Positions 49,582 to 62,084 of a stretch of DNA of 64,000 nt are shown here, in pieces. Below the pieces are notes generated by a model. The model searched no databases and was not told the DNA's origin. It saw only the letters and a program-made list of their open reading frames with translations. The stretch covers positions 71,949,176 to 72,013,175 of the forward strand of contig CM049316.1 of the NCBI GenBank assembly GCA_026874595.1, in the 5' to 3' direction. A program made the translations under genes and the position numbers. Numbering within the stretch: position 1 is the first letter of the stretch; every line of letters begins with the position of its first letter. Source of the stretch: Sipunculus nudus (Eukaryota; Annelida; Sipuncula; Golfingiida; Sipunculidae).

Positions 49582-50432
49582 TACCGTATTTCCTTGATCA
49601 GACGCCCGGGCGTTTATATTTTTTCAGCCCCTGCTTTGTGCCGGCGACTCAACAAGGCCGGCTTCTCTTCAAGGCCGGGGTTTATTAAAAAATTACATTA
49701 TCAGGCTCATCAGACAAAATTAAAAAAGAACATGTCGAAACAATAAACCCGCCGGTCACTGCTTATGGACACAATTGAAAAACATCGCCGGTAAACGGAT
49801 TGTGTTTACGATATTTCCTCAGATGCCATAGGGCTATGGGACTTGCGCAAACTCTACAATCACGCACCAAATAATTGTTTACGTGGAATCAAAGCGAGAG
49901 ATTGTAGTTGTTTACAGGAATCTGTCCGCACGGTCCTCTCGAAACCAGGTACTCCGGGCTTACATGGGACTGTTTCATTTATTATACACAGAAAGCAGTT
50001 GGTAACATTGTTTCCCCTCTATACACGGGTTGGCTCTTCTATAAACTGTGCTTATAGTGCAACTGGTTTATAACACTGGTTCCGTCGAAATACGGGGGTT
50101 TGGTACTTATAACGGCATAGCGTTTTTCATTTTCATGACACTTTCCTCCAGTCTTTTAAATGATTCAGCTTGGTACAGTGTATTCAAGCATTTCCGACCT
50201 GGTATATATTGAACACGGGGTGGCCCTTCTAATAACTTTGCACAATGTACAACTGGTAACATTGGTTCCATCGAAATAAGGGGGGGGGGGGGGGTGGGTC
50301 TGAACGTATTACGGCACTGCGTAATTCTTAACTTTCTAAAGCCGGCGTTTATTTTTTAGACATTGTTTTATCCTGGCGACCAAATAAGGAAGGCGACTAT
50401 TCAAGGTTCGGCGTCAGATCAAGGAAATACGG
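49582..50432. mobile_element. 851-bp non-autonomous transposon with inverted termini
   Basis: The left end TACCGTATTTCCTTGATCAG and the inverted right end TACCGTATTTCCTTGATCTG are near-identical terminal inverted repeats, followed by GACGCC on each side. TA at both edges suggests a TA target duplication. Copies A (about 16155) and B (about 21918) show the uninterrupted TTATAAGTAATGAGAAAT site. The interior holds a 190-bp tandem duplication (ACACGGG at 50023 and 50213) and a run of 16 G at about 50279-50294. No transposase frame: a MITE-like element of the mariner/Tigger type by its TA target. Confidence 0.82.
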
Positions 50433-51055
50433 TAGAAATAATGAGATATAGTCCCATGGTTAGCCTGTAGGTGGCACTGTGTCTTCCGTTAGGATGAATA
50501 TAATACTATTGTCAAATGATTTGCTAGTTTAGCCTTTGCTCTGGTGAGACTTAGGATGGCTATCACTAGCTACAGTACGTACCGATTTACCAAGGTTTGC
50601 ATGAATAGCACTGCAGGGTACGTTTGATAAGTTTGTTTTAACAGTTTACCTAATATATCAGATCTGACAGATCTGACCAAAGAATCTTGGGCATATATTA
50701 GTTGTGTCGCATGAAGATATCAACTAATCTCTACATATTTTCATTATTCATTTATACAGATGTTTACGCTCCATTTCGACCAAAGTTACTGCGAAATGGT
50801 CATTGTGGTCTTCACTTGGTTCTTTGAACCTTCCGGTTGTAACAGCAAAGAATGAACCGTGGAAGCATATTGGATAAATACAAAAGTTCACAAATGCACA
50901 TCTACGATGCTGCATGATACATAGTTACGATTATTTCTATATAACTTTAATGATATGATTTTCTGTCCTACAACAAGCATTTGAGTTACATGTTAGTGCT
51001 CCACGCCGATCCTTAGGGTGAACTCTCAAAGCGGTACATACTTAAGCGAGGCTAT

Positions 51056-53058
51056 CAATTGAGATACCACAATTTCATGTTTCTCAAATAAATAATCGCG
51101 CATGGATTAATCGCAGAATCTCCCATTCAACCCATGACTCCTACACGTCACATCAGGAGTCACAACTTTAAGTACCAAAACACTAGGTGAAGTATACTCC
51201 TCACTTAGCGGTTTTACACTGCAGTCATTCTATATCTCCTTCAGTACTTTGTTTAGCAAGTTTTCTGGGCATCAACACCAGGGTTGGCACAGGGCCAAGA
51301 ATCAGAGCTTCGAGAGCATGGGTGTCGAGGGTTTAAAAAGTGGAGTTGGATGCATAATGTGATACCACCCTCTCATTGGTCCGAAAACAATTCTTTGTCC
51401 TGTGTGGACATGCACTGTCGGTGCAAACAATATGGATTTACAAATAAACCAATAGGATTTGTTGACATATATATCCAGGTCCAGACCAAACACAATGTCT
51501 TAAAATCAAATCGATCCGCCTGAAAGAGATCGCGTTCCAAGTACTTATGTATTTATAACAATAGCTTTTCACGGCCTCTTTGTATGCTTCTGTAGAATCA
51601 GTGTATTGATTCTGAAGACTTTGTCACGTAAATGAATTCCTTACCTTTATCTTTGGACCATAATATTTCACTCATACGGTAATTTTATATCAAGCATTAT
51701 TGTTTAGGGACGCACAACGGCCGGGTTCCCATGTACATAAGAAAACATAAGTGGCTTGGCAGTAATAACGTAAAATGATATTAATTCTGAATCGAAAGAT
51801 AAATACAACATCACAAAGACTACATATACCTTACCTCTATACTTTACCAAGCGACAAGAGCTAGGTGTCCAGAGTGGACGACCGTTTATTGGTGATGAAC
51901 GAGTGTACGTGAAGTTCAACACGTTAGTCCCAGCTTCCCACCGGCTTCAGTCAGATCCTGGGACGCTGAGATTTATAGTCTCAGTTCTGGGCCCGCCGAC
52001 CGTAGCATCATCACAAATTAATCATGTGTTTTCAAAGATGAATGTCACGCGACAGCAAAACTTATACGTTATAAATTGTAGACCTGGATGACATCAATAA
52101 ATGAGTCACCAGAGCTAGGAGCTATTCACTTAACATCCTTATACTTTAGTATCAGTCAAAATTCCGTGCAAAGGATGCTTGGTATCATTACTGTTGACCA
52201 TGCATGGTATTGTTTCACGTTCTTTCTTTGGTTTAACAAATTTATTCTGTAAATCTGTTTTTTATGCTTATGGAATTATATCGCTTTAACTTTTTTCTGT
52301 TTTAATATCATTCGTCGTATCCATGATGCTTATTTTTTATGGATTATGGTATTCTTAATTGACTTATATGATGTTTTTCTACGGATTATGGTATTTTCCA
52401 AAGGCATGTGATATTTTTTCTTTTTTTATGATGGTATTTTACTATGGATTATAAATTTTTAAATTAATCATTATGTTTCCCCGGATCTTGATATTTGTTT
52501 TTGAATTATGATTTTGTCCTACGGTTTATGATAGTTTTCAACGTGTTATGGTATTCTCGAATGGGTCATGATATTTTTCCACGGATTAGGATGTCACAGA
52601 GTATTTTGGTAATTTGATCTATTGGGAACGGCATTATTTAAGAGAAAATTTTTCTGTTTGTTTCACATTTTTTCCACACTTCAAGTCGGCTCACGCTAAT
52701 ACACCACACACTGTATTTCTGCTCCAATAATGAAAAAAAGCCGATTTTTTATTTCTTGTTTTTTTTCCAACGATAACTATGTCTTTAGTGGTTCACGAAC
52801 TTTTATGTGCAGCGTACAGCATTTGTCTTTGACAAGGTATATATACGTGAGATATAATAAAAAAAGAATTTCTAAATAAATTTTATCTGCAGCTACAACA
52901 TTTCCTTTCAGGAACAGGAGGCTGAAGTGTGGGTAAAACTAAAAATTATCTGGATATCAGGTACGCTTAGTAAGAATGACGCCCATTCAAACATAAGAAA
53001 TACCACATATCAACGCATTTACAAAATGATATTTTTCATGGTCTGTTTCGTTTGACAG
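51056..53058. other. intergenic region without an assigned gene
   Basis: Overlapping open frames on both strands lie at 51704-52091. The plus-strand one (51903-52091) extends upstream in frame, but neither has a recognisable domain or a complete set of splice sites. The rest is AT-rich with the degenerate repeat at 52310-52600. Confidence 0.35.
52310..52600. repeat. degenerate GGATTATGGTATT repeat
   Basis: About eight to ten imperfect copies of ACGGATTATGGTATTTT spaced 25-45 bp apart. Very diverged, origin unknown. Confidence 0.6.
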
Positions 53059-53147
53059 CGGTGGTAGCCTATGTACAGACAAAATATTGATCGACGTCAA
53101 AGAAGATGATAGAAGTCAAAGAAGGCTTTTGAGATATGCACAATTTG
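53059..53147 (+). CDS. orphan exon candidate
   Basis: A fully open 89-bp block (1 base, 29 codons, 1 base) between a TTTGACAG acceptor and a GTAAGA donor. The translation has one Cys followed by DKILIDVKEDD and RRLLRYAQFG. The Cys-Asp...Leu-Leu...Tyr..Phe-Gly spacing is faintly like the second half of a CUB domain, which is a guess. No partner exon could be joined with certainty. Confidence 0.28.
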
Positions 53148-53918
53148 GTAAGAGATATGTCTTCCCACATTTTCAAAGAGGACCTTGTTATATCCCCTCT
53201 CGCACATTTTGCTTAATTAAATGAATATTTTTTGTGTGTTTTCATACAAAATAGGTTCTATTTGCAATCCGTAAAAAATACAACAAATAATGGGTCACAG
53301 TTTCGTAAATTTCCTCAAATATCACTTTTTCCAAAATTTATAAAATACCAAAATGACTGATAATATGATATGATTAACCCGTTTCTGAGACCATATGGTA
53401 ACTAGTAATTAAACTCTCAAAACAATTCATGCACGCTTTTTAAATTAGAATTTTAGGGGAAAGGGTTTTACTTTTTGTGAATTTCTGCATGAAGTGATCA
53501 TATTAAGTTAGAAATTGCTTCAATATACCTTAAACTGAAAACTGGAAGAATTGTCCACACCGTAAGAAGGGGCAACCCTCCACGGCCGGATCATCTGCCA
53601 TTTTCGAAAAAAAAAAATTATACGGCAAAAAAAAAATATATAACAGGTATGGTTCTCGGGCACCGCCCGCGTCAATTTCGACCCCCCGAATACAAAATTT
53701 TTATGTGAATTTCATCTTGTAAGAAGATAATATAATACAATTTTAGTAGGTTTCCTTTCTTATGCAGGGCTCTTACCTGTTTAGCAAAATTCTGTTATTT
53801 TCAAGCTTTTCCTTGATCATATGGCATTATCATCGAAACACACAATATAGGTAAAAAATAAGATATCGCCCGCCCGCAAAGATTTCTGAAAAAAAAACAC
53901 ACACGCTCGCACACATAT

Positions 53919-53921
<3 letters not shown>

Positions 53922-53969
<48 letters not shown>
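53922..53969. repeat. (TA)n microsatellite
   Basis: About 48 bp of nearly pure TA after a short (CA)-rich run. Confidence 0.95.
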
Positions 53970-54301
53970 GACACATTCCCAGTATAAGTTACTTATGAAC
54001 AAGGTTTATAAATAATTAACTAGCATTAAGTAGTTCTTCTGATGTCTGCAACAGACCGGAAAGATGCCTGGTCATGACGTGATCCTGTGTGACAATGACT
54101 CATCGGTTTTAATTAAAGAGTAAACTACGTGTTTACTGGTATAGGAACGTTTGTGTGCATGCACTTGGTCTAATATAAATACACTTATATTATAAGTTTT
54201 ACTTGCATGTACACATGCAGAAAAAAATCCTAGCTTATTGTGTGCAAATTTATATATAAAAGCATTGCTTGGTATCAGACATTGACAAAATTGAAATATA
54301 T

Positions 54302-54306
<5 letters not shown>

Positions 54307-54366
<60 letters not shown>
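54307..54366. repeat. (TA)n microsatellite
   Basis: 60 bp of pure TA. Confidence 0.95.
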
Positions 54367-54371
<5 letters not shown>

Positions 54372-56084
54372 TTGTTAGACTTCTTTACCTCAAATATTTG
54401 CGAAATTGTCAAAAGGTCAAAAAGGTCATATTTAACTATGCACAATTGGGTGATGTGCATTGTATCTCAGTTGTTATGTTTTTTACCTATTTTTTTAGTA
54501 ACATAAACAGTAAGCTGATTTTAAATGTAAAATGTGTATATTTTGTTTTACTGCGCATGAAAAACGATCTGTCAAGGTAATAAGACCCTGGCTCATTACA
54601 TAACGTGATCACGACACCAATAAAGAATAGCAACATCATGAATAAATGAACCCTTTTTTCTTGAGTCAAGCCTTGTAATTCGCGCATGCGCGATGGGGAA
54701 TCATATTTTGTTTTTATTGTTGTAACAGCTTAATTAAATAATAAATATGTGATATAGTATGCAGTGTGCGTATGAATATAAAAATGTGTACATTCGGAGT
54801 TGGTTACCAAATTGTATGAATTATGCCTTTATGGTGATGAATGAACACCTAAAATATTATTAGTTACTTTAACCTAAGCAGTAGAATTGTAAGAAGGACA
54901 GGAGGTGATGGAGCCCAAGATAAGTATACAGCTCTGCCCCTGACACATATCAGCGCACATATCACAAGCATGTACGCTATGGCTGTCCGCAGTGCACCAT
55001 AACGATGAATGTTTGCATTATTTATCACTGTTTTTTTCACTATAAGTGAAAAATACTTCACTTAAGCTCCATATTTGCTCATATTTTGAAACTTTTCCAT
55101 AACAGGAAACGTCTTCAAAAATCCTTCAGGCATAAATTAACCCCCCCTGCATATTTCTTAGTCCATGTTTCACAGTACTTATGGACGATACATTATCTTG
55201 GCAAATAATGTTGATTAAACAATTTCATTCTTCACTGAAACAACCACACTTGTTCCAACATAAAACAGGTATCAAAATTAACTTTGGATGTCACATCAGT
55301 CCCGACTGCGCCTAAAACGAAGAGATGCTTTAAAACTCGCACAAAAAAAATTTACTCAAAAAAAGCAAGATTAGCTGCTAGTGCATTGAAAAAGACAAGG
55401 AAACAAGTCTAAGGTAGTATAATACCATCTTCGATTATGGCGGGGGCAGCATCCATTAATCATAGTTATAAAACGAATTTGCACTGGGAAACATGAAACG
55501 CCTGAACAAGCGGCCCTGAAGTTTCCAATAGAACAAGTGGAGCGGACATAATACACCGCACTGGTTAGTTATCATATCGTGGACCTCGCACTGAATGTGA
55601 GATAAATAATTCGATTCACGAAGCGTATATATATTTATATATTTCAGCCAGATGTTGAGGTATTATCTTTACCTCTTGGTTTTACATTTAATGTTTATAA
55701 ACCTAAAATTGAAGTAACATGCTGATAATATATTACACATTTAATTTGCCACTTCATTTATTATTAAGGATCAATAAGATTAAAAATTGATTAACTTTTC
55801 GTGAATCTTGAGAGAAGGAATATATCTGTAATGATGATGCTTACACCAATTAATTCAACAGATGATGGTCTGTCAGTGATGTTGACAATCATTTTATTAT
55901 ATACAATAAAACTATTGATTTATTGATGATGTTTGTGTACCTTTATGGAGAGAATATTGTGTTTTAAAAAAGGAAGGTTAATTATTCTCCATATTTACTA
56001 GCTAATCCAAACCCCCGTTTTTGCACTTGAAGACTGATTTAATTTCATCCTTAATGAGCAAGGGATTATATCGTAATATCTGAC

Positions 56085-56345
56085 TCTGAGTATCAGAAAA
56101 TGTAAAGAAATCACACAAAAAATAGAAATTTGCACTCAGAGAGCGCAGACCTCCGCAAAGGCAGCTCATCACCCTCAGCTCATATGGCAGAATTTTTACT
56201 TGAAAAATTTCCAGGATCCACATGGTGATCAATATCACGCCCACAATTGAATTGTTCATTGTGTCATTGCCCAGCTAACTTGAAAATTTCATCAAAATCT
56301 GTCAAGGGCTTTTTGGGTAATGTTGCTAACAGACAAACAAACATA
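56085..56345 (+). mobile_element. RTE-like LINE 3' tail remnant
   Basis: Contains the phrases GCAGACCTCCGCAAAGGCAG, CCAGGATCCACATGGTGATC, AATTTCATCAAAATCTGTCA and a final (ACAAAC)n-like AACAGACAAACAAACATAT, which I recognise from 3' tails of RTE-type LINEs in many animals. No coding sequence. Confidence 0.5.
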
Positions 56346-56819
56346 TAGACAAACCAAAACCGGTAAAAATGTTATACAAATGTTTTATATATTTATATAT
56401 AGCCTTATTTAGGTGTTGTCACTGTTCTGAGACAAAAGTCCACTGGGACTACTGTCAGTTATATTATAGACAGATTATTTTACATACACAACATAATAAA
56501 CCTGCAACTACTGAATTCCTTTTTCTGATGGAATTGACATACACAATTTATATACCAAATTGAATATAATTGTCTGAGGTATACAAAATTAAGAAAGAAC
56601 CTCACGTGTCAGATGTGTTAAATCAAGTTGGATACCAATTAGGCTGTTAACGCTACAGGTCGGGACCCAGACATCTATCATACAGGCTTAAGTTCAGGCA
56701 TTTCCTATGAGCATGCGCCCTGACACTACTGGACACATTCATGGGTGCACGTACTGACGGACCTGCCAGCACATTTGCTGATATGTGACATTTAGTGATA
56801 AATTTAAATTTATTTAATT
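56346..56819. other. intergenic
   Basis: No gene or repeat recognised; one short open frame (56369-56563) without recognisable content. Confidence 0.4.
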
Positions 56820-57990
56820 AGGGCCCAACTTGACAAGTGGTGCCTATAGTGATCACCGTGTCAGTTGGTCCTTGGGTCCAACCATCTTTCCGTCCTTCTG
56901 TACTTCCATCCTTCCGTCCTCCTGTCAGTGACACTTTCTTTCGCACATGATAACTCAACAACAACATAAAACAGCTTTCTAAAAATAACAGGGATGATTG
57001 TTACATACAAGAATTCCAATATGGCTGCCACAGCCCAATCGCTGATTTCCTTTTGCATGGGATAACTCAACAACAACATACTTCAGCTTTCCTAAATTCA
57101 CTGGGATAATTGGTACATACGAGGGCTCAAGACCTATTTAGTAACAGACCTGTTGGAATTCCAATATGGCGGCCACAGACCAATTGCTAATTTTCTTTCG
57201 CACGCGATAACTCAACAACAACATACTGCAGCTTTCCTTAATTCACAGGGATGATTGGTATACACAAGGGCTCAAGACCTATTAAATAACAGACCTGTCT
57301 GAATTCCAATATGGCCGCCCCCAGCCCAATTGATAATTTTCCTTCGCACACTATAACTCAACAACAACATACTTCAGCTCACCTAAATTCACAGGGATGA
57401 TTGGTACATATGAGGGCTCCAGAATTGTTGAATTACAGACCTGTCGGAATTGCAATATGGTCACCACAACCCCATTCGCTGATTTTCTTTTGCGCAGGAT
57501 AACTCAACAACAACATACTTCATCTTTCCCAAATTCACAGAGATGATAGGTACTATAAAGGCACTATCTCGACCGAATTGCAGACCTGTTGGAATTCCAG
57601 TATGGCTGCCAGAACACAATCATTGATTTTCTTTTGCACCCGATATCTCAACAAGAACATGCTTGATCTTACTCAAATTCACAGGGATCATTGGTGCCTA
57701 TATGGGGGCTTCTGACCAATTGAAATACAGTCTTGTTCAAACTCAAATATTGGCAACGAAGTACAATCGGTGATTTTCTATTGCACACATTATTTTAGAC
57801 ATATCTTCTTTAATATTATTTGAACAAGAAGGATTTTTTCCCTCATGCATATTGATAAATAACCTAATTCTGTTTGTAATATTTTTCAACTTTTACCTAA
57901 ACTTTTCACTCATATGTAATCTAGTCCAGCACTACTAGAAATGTGGAGCCCTCTGAGGACCATTGTCCGACCACATCTAGTTTTAATTAA
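56820..57990. repeat. dispersed repeat with internal 146-bp tandem units
   Basis: Begins GGGCCCAACTTGACAAGTGG and ends GGACCATTGTCCGACCACAT. In between, the phrase TAACTCAACAACAACATA (with variants) recurs at 56951, 57063, 57208, 57354, 57500 and 57644, that is 112 bp and then 144-146 bp apart. Each unit also has GGGATGATTGGTACATA and GAATTCCAATATGGC. Repeats in this style are familiar from mollusc genomes; element class unknown. Confidence 0.78.
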
Positions 57991-58499
57991 AGCACTTTAT
58001 GTAGGATATTAAGGGAGAATAGACGTAAACCCGGAGATCCGCAAAGTTACAAAAGAATTCCATAATCTGACAGAAGTGGACTGCTTGATTTTATATTGTC
58101 CATGGCCTAAGCAAGATTAAAATATATGTACTCATATTAAAGTTTAAACAAAAGACCTGTATTAATATGTGTTCATTGTTTATAGGTTAAAGATTAAATC
58201 CATATATAAATTTTAACAAAAATATAATAAGCCTACACCTGTTTTAACATTTTTAGAAATTTATGAAAATTGATTAATATAAGGGCTTCATTTATAAGTT
58301 CTATTTGCATGTAGATCTATAACTTTCAATTATATCCATAATTTGAGTATTACAGAGTACATGTATCACTAATATGCTGATGCATGTTTGTCCTTAAAGC
58401 TCTTCACTTGATGGCGAAAGTGGGAACCGGAACTAGTCCTGACCCTTTGCTCTGGGGCTGTGTGTCTGGGTTTGGAGCTCTAAACAAGTATACATCATT

Positions 58500-59130
58500 T
58501 TGCCCCCCCCCCCTCCAGGGGAGACGTTGTTTCCAGTGCCATATAGTCTGCCATCGTCGGCGTCGTCAACTGTAGGATATCTGGTGAATGTGATAAGAAG
58601 AATAGTCTATCTTGTGGATGTGATAACTTCTGAAGGGCTGCATATTTTTCTCAAAAATTTTAAACACTCGTTGTTCCTATCAAAATCTCAGAAAAATTTC
58701 TAAAACAGTGACCTTTATCTTCAAAGTCTAATCTGCCGAAATGTAACATTCTTGTGATTCCCATTGTTTAAGGGCTTCACAATTGTCCTCAAATTTGGTA
58801 CACTAATTAATTACCAAGTTCTTCGCCGAGTTTGAAAATCCAGTGACCTTGGCAGGGATCTTCAAGGTCAAATCATCTGAATTATAGTTATTGCATTGTG
58901 AAAGTGAGAACTTATGAAGGGCTGCATATTTTCCTCCAAAATTTAAAACATTCTCCACCAAAAGCGTGGACGAGTTCTAAAATTGGTGACCTTGGCCTTC
59001 GTTTTCAAGGTCAAATCTGCTGAAATGTAACATTTTTGGGAACCCCATAACATTGGAACCGCTTCACATCACTCACCAAGTCGTTATTGATACAACCTTT
59101 ATGCAATTGGGGAGACATCTGTTATTGCAG
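58500..59130. repeat. dispersed repeat with internal 284-bp period
   Basis: GAAGGGCTGCATATTT occurs at about 58632 and 58916 (284 bp apart), with accompanying GTGACCTT..TTCAAGGTCAAAT phrases at each unit. A (C)11 run lies at the left edge. No coding sequence. Confidence 0.65.
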
Positions 59131-59639
59131 GTGCGAAATCAAGCCATTCTAGTTTAATTTTAATATATAAAAATATGAGAAATATGATCTGTGATGCACG
59201 TGTTATTAAGCAGAAAATACACCTGAAAACGACAAACCCGTCATAGGCCTATACCCCTTTCACACAGGGTGTGCTCACACGGGCATCCAATCCAATGCAT
59301 GAGTTCACTCGGTTCAGTAGCTGCATTCTATTTATAGCTTTGGCAGACTGCCCAGATTTGGCGCCAAAGGTCCGTCTGGATCTATTTATAGTTTTGGATT
59401 ACTGCCCACTGTGTCAGATTATGCAACAGGTTCAAGAGTTCACTGAGTCTAGCCAGGTGTAGGTCAAGAGTTCACTCAGTGCCATAGCTTGAGCCAGCAA
59501 TTTGTCACAGTTCACTCGGGGCACCTGCCTTTCTCACCTAAGCCCTGTTAGCCCAGTGCATCAAAATCAAGAGAAGTTTGATGTATTAGTCTGATATTTT
59601 GACCTGCCTATGCGTCTTAGATGGCTTTCTCGTTCACAA

Positions 59640-59880
59640 GAGAGATGTCGCCATGTATGTGCCTGCTTATTTCTCCAGAGGAATTTGATATATCAGCCTG
59701 AAATTTGGCATATTTATGCAAATCGGAAAGCTTTGTCGAATAAACGACTGGTGGCGCCACTTACAATAATTCTTGCACAGTTTTTTCCCTGCATATTTCT
59801 CAGGAGGGGATATCAGCCTGAAATTGGGCATATGTTTACATCTCTGATACATTCGTCGTATACAATACATGTAGGCCTAC
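59640..59880. repeat. fragment of the GGCGCC-containing dispersed repeat
   Basis: TATCAGCCTGAAATTTGGCATAT and a variant occur near 59691 and 59811 with TGGTGGCGCCAC between them, echoing the repeat family at 62.1-64 kb. Confidence 0.45.
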
Positions 59881-59965
59881 TTGAAAAGTAATGGCCCAGT
59901 ACTGAAGCATTATACCTGGTGTATAAACCATTGCACAGGTTCACATTAAGCCTTTAGGCCTTGTA

Positions 59966-60012
59966 TTATTATTATTTTTTTATTATTTTTTATTATTTTT
60001 ATTATCATTTCA
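59966..60012. repeat. (TTA)n/T-rich low-complexity tract
   Basis: Irregular TTATTATTTTT repeats. Confidence 0.85.
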
Positions 60013-60527
60013 ATATATTTATACGGGTTTACTACCGTAGTTCATAAGTCACTCTGTTCTTCCACTAGGCCCTGTGAAATTTGTACATATAAAATACATT
60101 AATATTAAAATACATACATAAAAATACATTAAATCTGTCAGACGTGTAATGATTATAAAACCATGCATATTGTGAACATATAAAAATTATATAATTATAG
60201 CATTAAACATTGCATTTACTGGGAATCTGGTGTGAATATAGAAACGGGTATTATTAATAAACACATTTCTCACACTTTGTTGGGCTGCTCATTTATTAAC
60301 GCAGTGATGAACAGTTGTTATATTGTCAATTGAGAAAAAGAGAAAGTGATATCATGGCATGTAAGTGTATACATAGATATGGTTAAAGACCGCCTTTTTG
60401 TTATGGAGGGTATCAAATTCGAGATGTCTGAACGGGGAGTTATCACGAAAATGAAACCTCCTTAGTATAAGGTGTCACATCGCGCAGGTCACATTTTCTT
60501 AGTATTTAATCTGAACAATTATAGTTC

Positions 60528-60735
60528 TATGGTGGAACCCGGCCTTGCGACCACCCCACAATTGCGACCACCCCACAATTACGACCATTTTGCTTGGTCC
60601 CGAATTTTTTTTAGTTTATTTATGTTAAAAAATGACTCAAAATTACGACCACCCCTGAATTCAGAATTACGGCCAGATTTCCTGCACCAGCGCTACTGCG
60701 ATCCCGCTAATGCGACCACCGACGAGAAGTACTGA
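60528..60735 (+). mobile_element. Tigger/pogo 5' terminal region
   Basis: GTGGAACCCGGCCTTGCGAC is followed by serial GCGACCACCCCACAATT and ACGACCA phrases, the style of subterminal repeats in Tigger-like elements. About 500 bp downstream is a transposase N-terminal fragment on the same strand, so this is probably the 5' end of one element. No 3' terminus was found. Confidence 0.55.
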
Positions 60736-61236
60736 AACAACATTTGTCACGAGTCAATAGCTGCGTCTTGTCACAGGCGCCTTAACGAAAGATCGAAGCG
60801 GGTAACAAGGTTTCTTAACCCGAGTGTTAATCTGGTCCCGCATTTCTTCCTGTCTTGGTGTCTACGCTGAGACTCGTTCAGGTGTAGGTTATAGATCAAA
60901 GAGGGTAACCATCGGCCTGATTACTTAATGAGCCGGTCTGACCTGGGGTCAGATGCTAATTGCCCCTAAGTGAACACCTGTATTACAGCTACCCTAAGTG
61001 TGGGGTTGCGGGCTTAATATTTCAACTCATCACATATTGTTCGATCCTCATTGGTAAAATTAACGACCTAGTTAATCCTAAATGTGTTCATACCTTACTG
61101 ACACTGAGTATTGAGCAGTCAGTAAAATGTATAAATAAAGCTTCCTTCAGATTAACTTGCCTTTTCTGATAGATCATTGTCAGTTTATTTCTCTACTGGT
61201 TAAGTTTGCATTTAAATTGCTTGCTGTTAGGCAACC

Positions 61237-61458
61237 ATGCCTCTGAAAGAGCTCTCCTTGAAGGATAAAATGGCGTTAATCAGGGCGGCAACACCACGCG
61301 CAGTCAGCACCAAATGGCTCAGCAGTTTAGCGTCGGGAAAACTCAAGTGCACGCAATATATACTCAAGCGGAAGGCTAAATATATGACAGCCACGTATTA
61401 TGTTCAATATGCCTTCAGTAGGTTGTTATCGTATTGCCTTAGTGTTATTATTTGCTAA
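61237..61458 (+). pseudogene. Tigger-like transposase fragment (CENP-B N-terminal HTH)
   Basis: The ATG at 61237 opens a frame whose first 50 residues look like the CENP-B/pogo helix-turn-helix: LSLKDKMALI for the first helix, then a variable loop and a TQYILKRKAKYM recognition-helix region. After that the frame drifts into unrelated hydrophobic sequence and stops at 61458. The DDE catalytic domain is missing, so the element is truncated. Confidence 0.5.
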
Positions 61459-62084
61459 TCATCAGTCATTACGTATGTGTACATGTATATTAATTTTTAT
61501 CATGAATAAATATGTTCAGCTACACACAAAAATACATTCATAATAAGGGTCCTCCGCTAAGTAAAATATTCTGTTATAATTCACATTTAAGAAGGAATGT
61601 TTTAGATAAAAATGTCTCTTAAAATGCATCCACAACCTTTTTTAAAGAAGAGGGTCCTGTGACCTTTACCTTTGATCTCATGAATCCGAAATCAAAAGGT
61701 TCTTACATTATTCATATATAATTTTAGTTTAAAGCCAATATGTCAATTAAAACCGGATTTTCTTCACAACAAAACAATCTATCAGTATTGTACAAACATT
61801 AAGACATTCATGACATAAATTACAGAACATCATTATACTTTATTTACATAAAAATTTTATCATCTTACATATATTACAAAACTGACAAAAAACATCCACA
61901 ATCATCCGTGAAAATTTAAATTGTTTCTCTTGTGAAATATAATTTGTTTCTCTGATAATACTATATAACTAACTCCACAGAGTTTTATGTACAGTTAACT
62001 TTCCTTTTGATGTAGCTACCATTTTATCAACACAATATCTTTTAATATAATGTACTTCACCGTTAAGAGTGAAAGACTGTTCTT
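61459..62084. other. intergenic
   Basis: AT-rich, no gene or repeat recognised. Confidence 0.4.

Larger units (their letters stand above)
48649..51055. repeat. segmental copy C, right flank
   Basis: Homologous to 15.41-16.8 kb (A) and 20.94-22.56 kb (B). Landmarks in order: ACAGACAGGCATACA, GTGGCTTGAGGATCA, TGGTGTAATGCGGATCACTT, the GTGTACAC minisatellite (B and C only), GTGTCTTCCGTTAGGATGAA and TGCTCCACGCCGATCC. Interrupted by the transposon at 49582-50432. It fades out at about 51055. Confidence 0.85.
53148..56084. other. intergenic region
   Basis: AT-rich with two (TA)n tracts. Open frames at 54240-54580 are produced by the TA tract (Tyr-Ile repeats). Minus-strand frames at 54487-54687, 54864-55061 and 55371-55556 show no recognisable product. 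Nothing else supported. Confidence 0.4.

Noticed and set aside
51704-52091. Gene on either strand at 51.7-52.1 kb
   Set aside because: Both strands are open, but neither shows a domain or paired splice sites that I can trust.
54240-54580. Overlapping plus- and minus-strand frames near 54.3 kb
   Set aside because: They read through a 60-bp TA tract and have no recognisable flanking content.
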